From JBMNIZ01 sp050951405 (GTDB lineage: Bacteria > Bacillota > DULZ01): a DNA stretch of 64,000 bases. The translations under genes were made by a program, and so were the position numbers. The stretch spans positions 1 through 64,000 of the forward strand of contig JBMNIZ010000006.1 in assembly GCA_050951405.1 (NCBI GenBank), read 5' to 3'. The notes under the pieces are model-generated. The model ran no database searches. It saw only the letters and a program-made list of their open reading frames with translations, and had not been told where the DNA came from. Shown piece after piece: positions 60,179 through 64,000 of this stretch (positions are counted from its first letter, which is position 1; each line of letters begins with the position of its first letter).

Positions 60179-60279
60179 GTCCCCTGCCGGTTCTGCCTTG
60201 GGAAAAATGAGCCTGCTCCTCTCCCATTGTAGCTGCTGGTCTGAAGGGAGTCAAATGGCCGGAAAAGCCAAGCCGCCGT

Positions 60280-60316
60280 AATATAAATAAAGGACAAAAG
60301 ATGAAGCTTTTGTCCT
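60280..60316 (-). terminator. Terminator of the sigma/ABC unit
   Basis: AGGACAAAAG and CTTTTGTCCT arms, followed on the minus strand by TTATTTATATT. Confidence 0.65.
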
Positions 60317-60409
60317 CAGATCTCAAAGAAATTTGCCGCCGCAGCAGGATTTTTTATCGTTTCCGTTTACCCCGGCTGGGTCGCAAAAGAGCTCCGGAAA
60401 CTGTACTGA

Positions 60410-61095
60410 TCAATCGATGGCTTTCACAAAGATAATTTTACTTCCCATCGGGTCCCGTTTGGGGGTGATCTGCAGCCAGCCTTCACCGGGGCTATGGACA
60501 CTAAATCTGGTCTCGAAAATGTATCCGGTGTCTGTTACACTGATCCTTTTTAGATAATAGCCCTCCTGGCCGATATCCACTTGGTGAGGCAAGTTAATGC
60601 CGATCAGCAGCAATTCCTCCCCCACCTGCAGCAAGACCCGGTCAGCGGACAGCACCAATTCCCCCGGCGATTAAGCTGATAAGGAATAATCTTGGTAACA
60701 GCTCCTTGGGAACTCTCCCCGATCAAAATGCCGCCTTTAATGCCCAGGTCGCTCTCAGGGATAAAGTCTTCCGCCAACAACAGATTAAAGGCCGGATGAT
60801 CGGAGCTCAAACCGTCCTCTTGATCAACTGCAGAAAGGGATTCCGGTCGATGGCCAGGAGGAAAGGAGTTATCCCCGCTGGCCAGTTGGAAAGCAACCGC
60901 CAAGAAAAGCAGGATACAGGCGACGGCCGCCCCCAGCCTGCTTTTGCTTAAATACAAGCAGCGGTTCCAGGGCTTCTGCTCCCGGCTCCTTTGCAGCACC
61001 ATTCGGGGGCTGAGCTTATCATCCCAACGGGCAAAAAAACGCTCCGACTGTTTTTTAGCTGTTTTTAAAAGTCTGTCCAACTTCGGGTTCTCCAT
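60410..61095 (-). pseudogene. Membrane-anchored probable anti-sigma factor, single frameshift
   Basis: N-terminal cytoplasmic part (MENPKLDRLLKTAKKQSERF), one membrane helix (LGAAVACILLFLAVAFQLA), then an extracellular domain. The frame breaks near 60662 at CCCCC; continuing in the next frame gives LVLSADRVLLQVGEELLLIG and GYIFETRFSVHSPGEGWLQI, ending KIIFVKAID. One base change restores ~227 residues. It overlaps the ECF sigma gene by 41 bp, the usual arrangement of a membrane-bound anti-sigma factor, with GGGGGGAGCTT before its ATG. The family is not recognised beyond that. Confidence 0.75.
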
Positions 61096-61606
61096 AAGCT
61101 CCCCCCCTGGATAAGCTTTCCTGTAAAAGTTTTCTCGCCCTGTACAGCCAGGTGCGCACCAGGTTTTCCTTCACCCGGAGAATCTCCGCTATTTCCCCTG
61201 TGGACATATCTTCAAAGTAATAAAGGGCCGTCACCGTCCTGTATTTGAGGGGCAAATCCATTACTTTTTGAAACAGCTCTCCCCCTTCCACCGCCTCAAA
61301 CAACCTTGCTTCTCTCTGCCGCAAATTCTCCAAATAGCGGAATTCGCCCCAGGGAATCATCCGGCGAAAATAGGCGGAGCGGAGATAATCTTTGCACAAG
61401 TTTACCGTGATCCGATAAATCCAGGTATAATACGAACTCTCCCCGCGAAAGCGATCCAAGTGCCGGTAAACACGGCAAAATACTTCCTGGGCAATATCTT
61501 CCGCCTGATGCCGGTCCCGCACGTAGTAATAGGCCAGTTTTTGCACCTTCTGCCCAAATCGCCGCATGAGATATTCCAGCTGTTCACCGCGAGGATCATC
61601 GGCCAT
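61055..61606 (-). CDS. ECF RNA polymerase sigma factor
   Basis: A 183-residue ECF factor. Region 2: DIAQEVFCRVYRHLDRFRGE and YTWIYRITVNLCKDYLR; region 4: LPLKYRTVTALYYFEDMSTG and EIAEILRVKENLVRTWLYRA. Closely linked to the anti-sigma gene downstream and ABC-2 exporter genes upstream. The ATG of MADDPRG is favoured, with AAAGGGATGCATACT upstream. Confidence 0.92.
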   Translation of the reverse strand: MADDPRGEQLEYLMRRFGQKVQKLAYYYVRDRHQAEDIAQEVFCRVYRHLDRFRGESSYYTWIYRITVNLCKDYLRSAYFRRMIPWGEFRYLENLRQREARLFEAVEGGELFQKVMDLPLKYRTVTALYYFEDMSTGEIAEILRVKENLVRTWLYRARKLLQESLSRGGAYGEPEVGQTFKNS

Positions 61607-61620
61607 AGTATGCATCCCTT

Positions 61621-62562
61621 TCAAGCCCTAATCTCTTGTCTCATAAAACAGATATAGGCTACGGTAAAGCAAACTAAAGTGGCGGCAATAATCCCGGTAA
61701 CATGGGGCCAGATAAGCAGCAAACTCTGCCCCAGAGACAAGGTGCCGGGGATGGCACCTTTGACTTGGCTGATCAAAACCAGACCCAGGCTCCTCACTCC
61801 GGGATTGAGAATGGTTACCACCGCTTCATCGTAAAGCAGAGTAGGAGAAAGGCGGCTCAGGTTATGCCGCAGATTATAATTTTTCACGACCAGGTCAACC
61901 GGCGACTTGTCTGTGACAGGGTAGATGGTATCGGCAACAATCCCGGCAAATAATCCCACAAAGACCACAAAAAACAACCAAAGAGCAATGCAGGCCAGTG
62001 CTGAAGTGGCAGTTTGTCTAAACAGCAAGGAAAACAGCTGGGAAACCGCCAGCCACAAAGCAATGTAGACGATGGTCAGCACCATAAAAACCAACATCCT
62101 GGCCAGCTCTTCCCATGTGGGAGGTATCCCCGTTAAAATTATACCAAATCCCGCCACCGCCAGCCCTAAAGTTAAAACCATCAGCAACAGAATAAACAGA
62201 CCCGCCAAGAATTTGGCATTGATGACCGCATCCCGGTAAATGGGCTGGGCCAACAGGCGGCTCAAGGTCCTGCTGTTTCGTTCTCCGTTGATGGCATCAA
62301 AACCCAGAGACAAGCCCGCCAAGGGGCCTAAAAAGGAGATGAAGGTGGCAAAAGAAGGCAGGGAACCCCCGCTGCTGGTAAACAACCTGAGAAAGACAAA
62401 TTCACCGTTTTGTGAAGCAACGGCCTGTCTGATGCCCATGCCGGCACTATAAACGGCGGCCAGGCAAGTCACGGCCACGATCAGCATGATGATGACAAAG
62501 CGCTTGCTTCTGAAGTGATCAGCCAGTTCTTTGCGAAACAAAATATATAAACCCCTGTCCAC
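61621..62562 (-). CDS. ABC-2-type exporter permease
   Basis: A 313-residue membrane protein with six helices: KELADHFRSKRFVIIMLIVA, GFDAINGERNSRTLSRLLAQ (the cytoplasmic elbow typical of NosY/ABC-2 permeases), LFFVVFVGLFAGIVADTIY. GTG start four bases after the ATPase stop. The substrate is unknown; the NEW3 protein upstream suggests a cell-surface role. Confidence 0.9.
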   Translation of the reverse strand: MDRGLYILFRKELADHFRSKRFVIIMLIVAVTCLAAVYSAGMGIRQAVASQNGEFVFLRLFTSSGGSLPSFATFISFLGPLAGLSLGFDAINGERNSRTLSRLLAQPIYRDAVINAKFLAGLFILLLMVLTLGLAVAGFGIILTGIPPTWEELARMLVFMVLTIVYIALWLAVSQLFSLLFRQTATSALACIALWLFFVVFVGLFAGIVADTIYPVTDKSPVDLVVKNYNLRHNLSRLSPTLLYDEAVVTILNPGVRSLGLVLISQVKGAIPGTLSLGQSLLLIWPHVTGIIAATLVCFTVAYICFMRQEIRA

Positions 62563-62565
62563 AGC

Positions 62566-63516
62566 TTAGACCACCCCTTCCTGCTGAAAATACAGACGGT
62601 AAATATCATCCAGGTCTCCTTGCCGCATGTGCAGGTGTAAAATGGTATAGCCTTCTTCCGTCAGGGCTGCTGTAATCTCCCGGCGGATGTCTTTGGTCAG
62701 TTTGAGAACATACATGGCTTGCTCTTGATGAATTTCTTCCACTTCCGGCAGCCGGTTGAAAATATTTTCCAGTTGAGCATCGTCCGGTTCCACTTTTAGT
62801 TCCAGCAAATGCCCCTGCCGTCCGGATACCTGTTCCCATAAAGTATCCATATGTCCCGAGGCCAAAAGTTTCCCTTGGACAAAGATGCCCACCCGATCGC
62901 TTATTTTCTGCATCTGGTAAAGAAGGTGGGAGGAAATCAAGACGGTCCTGCCGTCCTTGACGGATAATTCCTTGATTAGCTGCAGCAATTCCTCCACCCC
63001 TTGGGGATCAATACCCAAGGTTGGTTCGTCAAGGATCACCACGGCCGGATCTTTAACTAAAACATCGGCAATGCCCAGCCTCTGCCTCATGCCCCGTGAG
63101 TAAGTGCCCACCTTCTGATCTATGGCATGGGCCAAGCCCACCCGCTCCGCCAAGAAATCGATTCTTTTTTCCAGCTTTTCGCCCTCAAGCCGGTTTAACC
63201 TTCCGATCAGCCGCAGGTTTTCCCTGCCGGTCATATCTTCATAAAAGCCCACGTTATCCGGCAAATAACTGACGAAACTTTTCACCGCCAAAGGCTCTCT
63301 GGTACAGTCATGGTTGCGAATCCAGGCCTTCCCTTGGGATGGTTCCGTCAGTCCCAGCAGCATCAAAATAGTAGTGGTTTTTCCGGCACCATTGGGACCC
63401 AGCAGACAAAATATTTCTCCTTCTTTGATTTCCAAATTCAATCCATCTACTGCCTTGAAATCACCGTAGCATTTGGTCAAGTTTTCCGTCCGAATGATGA
63501 TTTCTTCTGCCATCAT
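62566..63516 (-). CDS. ABC-2-type exporter ATP-binding protein
   Basis: A 316-residue ATPase of the CcmA/NatA type: GPNGAGKTT, YSRGMRQRLGIADVL (signature variant), VVILDEPTLGIDPQG, SSHLLYQMQ. A ~85-residue C-terminal extension follows. Its start overlaps the NEW3-protein stop (TAATG), so the three genes 61621-64000 form a unit that continues into the sigma/anti-sigma genes. Confidence 0.92.
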   Translation of the reverse strand: MMAEEIIIRTENLTKCYGDFKAVDGLNLEIKEGEIFCLLGPNGAGKTTTILMLLGLTEPSQGKAWIRNHDCTREPLAVKSFVSYLPDNVGFYEDMTGRENLRLIGRLNRLEGEKLEKRIDFLAERVGLAHAIDQKVGTYSRGMRQRLGIADVLVKDPAVVILDEPTLGIDPQGVEELLQLIKELSVKDGRTVLISSHLLYQMQKISDRVGIFVQGKLLASGHMDTLWEQVSGRQGHLLELKVEPDDAQLENIFNRLPEVEEIHQEQAMYVLKLTKDIRREITAALTEEGYTILHLHMRQGDLDDIYRLYFQQEGVV

Positions 63517-64000
63517 TATCGTCTCCCGTATACTTGGAAAGTTTTATACAGGCCCACCGCTAAAAGGATAATAATGGCTAAACCGACAATTCCCCACCAA
63601 GTGGAGGTTTTCACGGAAACCCGGAAATCCGCCCGGCTTGAAGTTTCCGGTGTGCGAGCAGTCAGCTCTACCACATAATCCCCAGCCAATGCTTTGCTGT
63701 CCGCTTTCACGTATGCCTTTACTTCCTGGCTTTCTCCCGCTTTCAAGAGCGGAATATGGTCCGGTTCAAAAGTCACCGTCCAATTGGTGGGAACTGAGGA
63801 GAGAAATTTAATATCTTTCAAGTCCGCACTGCCCGTATTGGATACTTCCAGAGTAACCGCTTTTTCCTGGCCGGCGGTGGTGGAAAAAGACAACACGCCG
63901 GTGGGAGTGCTCAGTTTTAGCTCGTAATTGCCGGTGATGATGACGGTGAGTACCGTTTCAATTGTTTCCTGGGCAGAAACCGCTGTAACCGGAATCTTAT
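63516..64000 (-). CDS. NEW3-domain (alpha-galactosidase-associated) membrane protein, C-terminal part
   Basis: The gene enters from the right edge with no start in the window. The visible ~160 residues contain an Ig-like NEW3/NPCBM-associated domain (TLEVSNTGSADLKDIKFLSS, VPTNWTVTFEPDHIPLLKAG, DYVVELTARTPETSSRADFR) and a C-terminal anchor helix (GIVGLAIIILLAVGLYKTF) with a basic tail. Proteins of this type are exported and anchored; here next to an ABC-2 exporter. Confidence 0.87.
   Translation of the reverse strand, partial: KIPVTAVSAQETIETVLTVIITGNYELKLSTPTGVLSFSTTAGQEKAVTLEVSNTGSADLKDIKFLSSVPTNWTVTFEPDHIPLLKAGESQEVKAYVKADSKALAGDYVVELTARTPETSSRADFRVSVKTSTWWGIVGLAIIILLAVGLYKTFQVYGRR

Overview
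The window looks like a chromosomal piece of an anaerobic, H2-metabolising Firmicute of the class Clostridia (Peptococcaceae/Thermoanaerobacterales-like). Reasons: GGAGG-type ribosome binding sites, many GTG/TTG starts, consensus sigma-A promoters, a T-box leader, FtsEX and FliK/FlhB-like genes in Firmicute style, an acpS-nnr-mazEF order known from Bacillus, an NAD(P)-linked [FeFe]-hydrogenase operon, ferrous-iron uptake genes and a cytochrome c nitrite reductase locus. No rRNA, tRNA, CRISPR or phage genes were seen.

Layout. 1-5.3 kb: an edge fragment of a class I amidotransferase, a frameshifted mazF with its antitoxin, an IS1634-type element flanked by an exact 210-bp direct repeat of the nnr 3' end, nnr and acpS. 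5.5-8.1 kb: a LytS-like sensor kinase and a macro-domain gene caught in an exact 702-bp tandem duplication. 8.2-14.4 kb: DUF378, cupin, aminotransferase, CPBP protease, and an ABC importer operon under a T-box leader that carries two successive antiterminator/terminator modules; an IS30 element follows. 15.7-17.9 kb: sigma factor plus membrane partner. 17.9-22.1 kb: a probable NiCo riboswitch with its CDF metal exporter, a DtxR-type regulator, feoA and a split feoB. 22.2-25.1 kb: flavodoxin-like reductase, xpt, FlhB-like and FliK-like genes. 25.3-29 kb: DUF134, two ferredoxin-MinD ATPases, DUF5320 and two NifX-like proteins around a divergent promoter pair with matching 18-bp operators. 29-32.4 kb: a second iron operon (DtxR-FeoA fusion, FeoA, FeoB, Cys-rich peptide) with two TTAGG-N4-CCTAA-type palindromes. 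32.5-36.8 kb: a frameshifted stalk-domain surface protein and decayed nrfA/nrfH. 36.9-39.7 kb: ftsX, ftsE and a coiled-coil partner. 39.8-42.8 kb: DUF255 protein and homocysteine methyltransferase.

42.9-58.8 kb is the hydrogenase region: catalytic HydABC, in which the HydB subunit is fused to a GltD-like flavoprotein; a sensory H-cluster protein flanked by DRTGG, PHP and HATPase proteins; a TM1266-type regulator; two paralogous small proteins; and a sigma-54 activator that begins with ferredoxin and H-cluster domains. That activator is cut in two by an IS21 element with a 5-bp target duplication, and removing the element plus one duplication copy restores one open frame. 59-64 kb: frameshifted rtcB, an ECF sigma/anti-sigma pair, an ABC-2 exporter and an NEW3-domain surface protein that runs off the window.

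Several genes are broken by single-base changes, often in or next to homopolymers. The sequence alone cannot tell real decay from base-calling errors.
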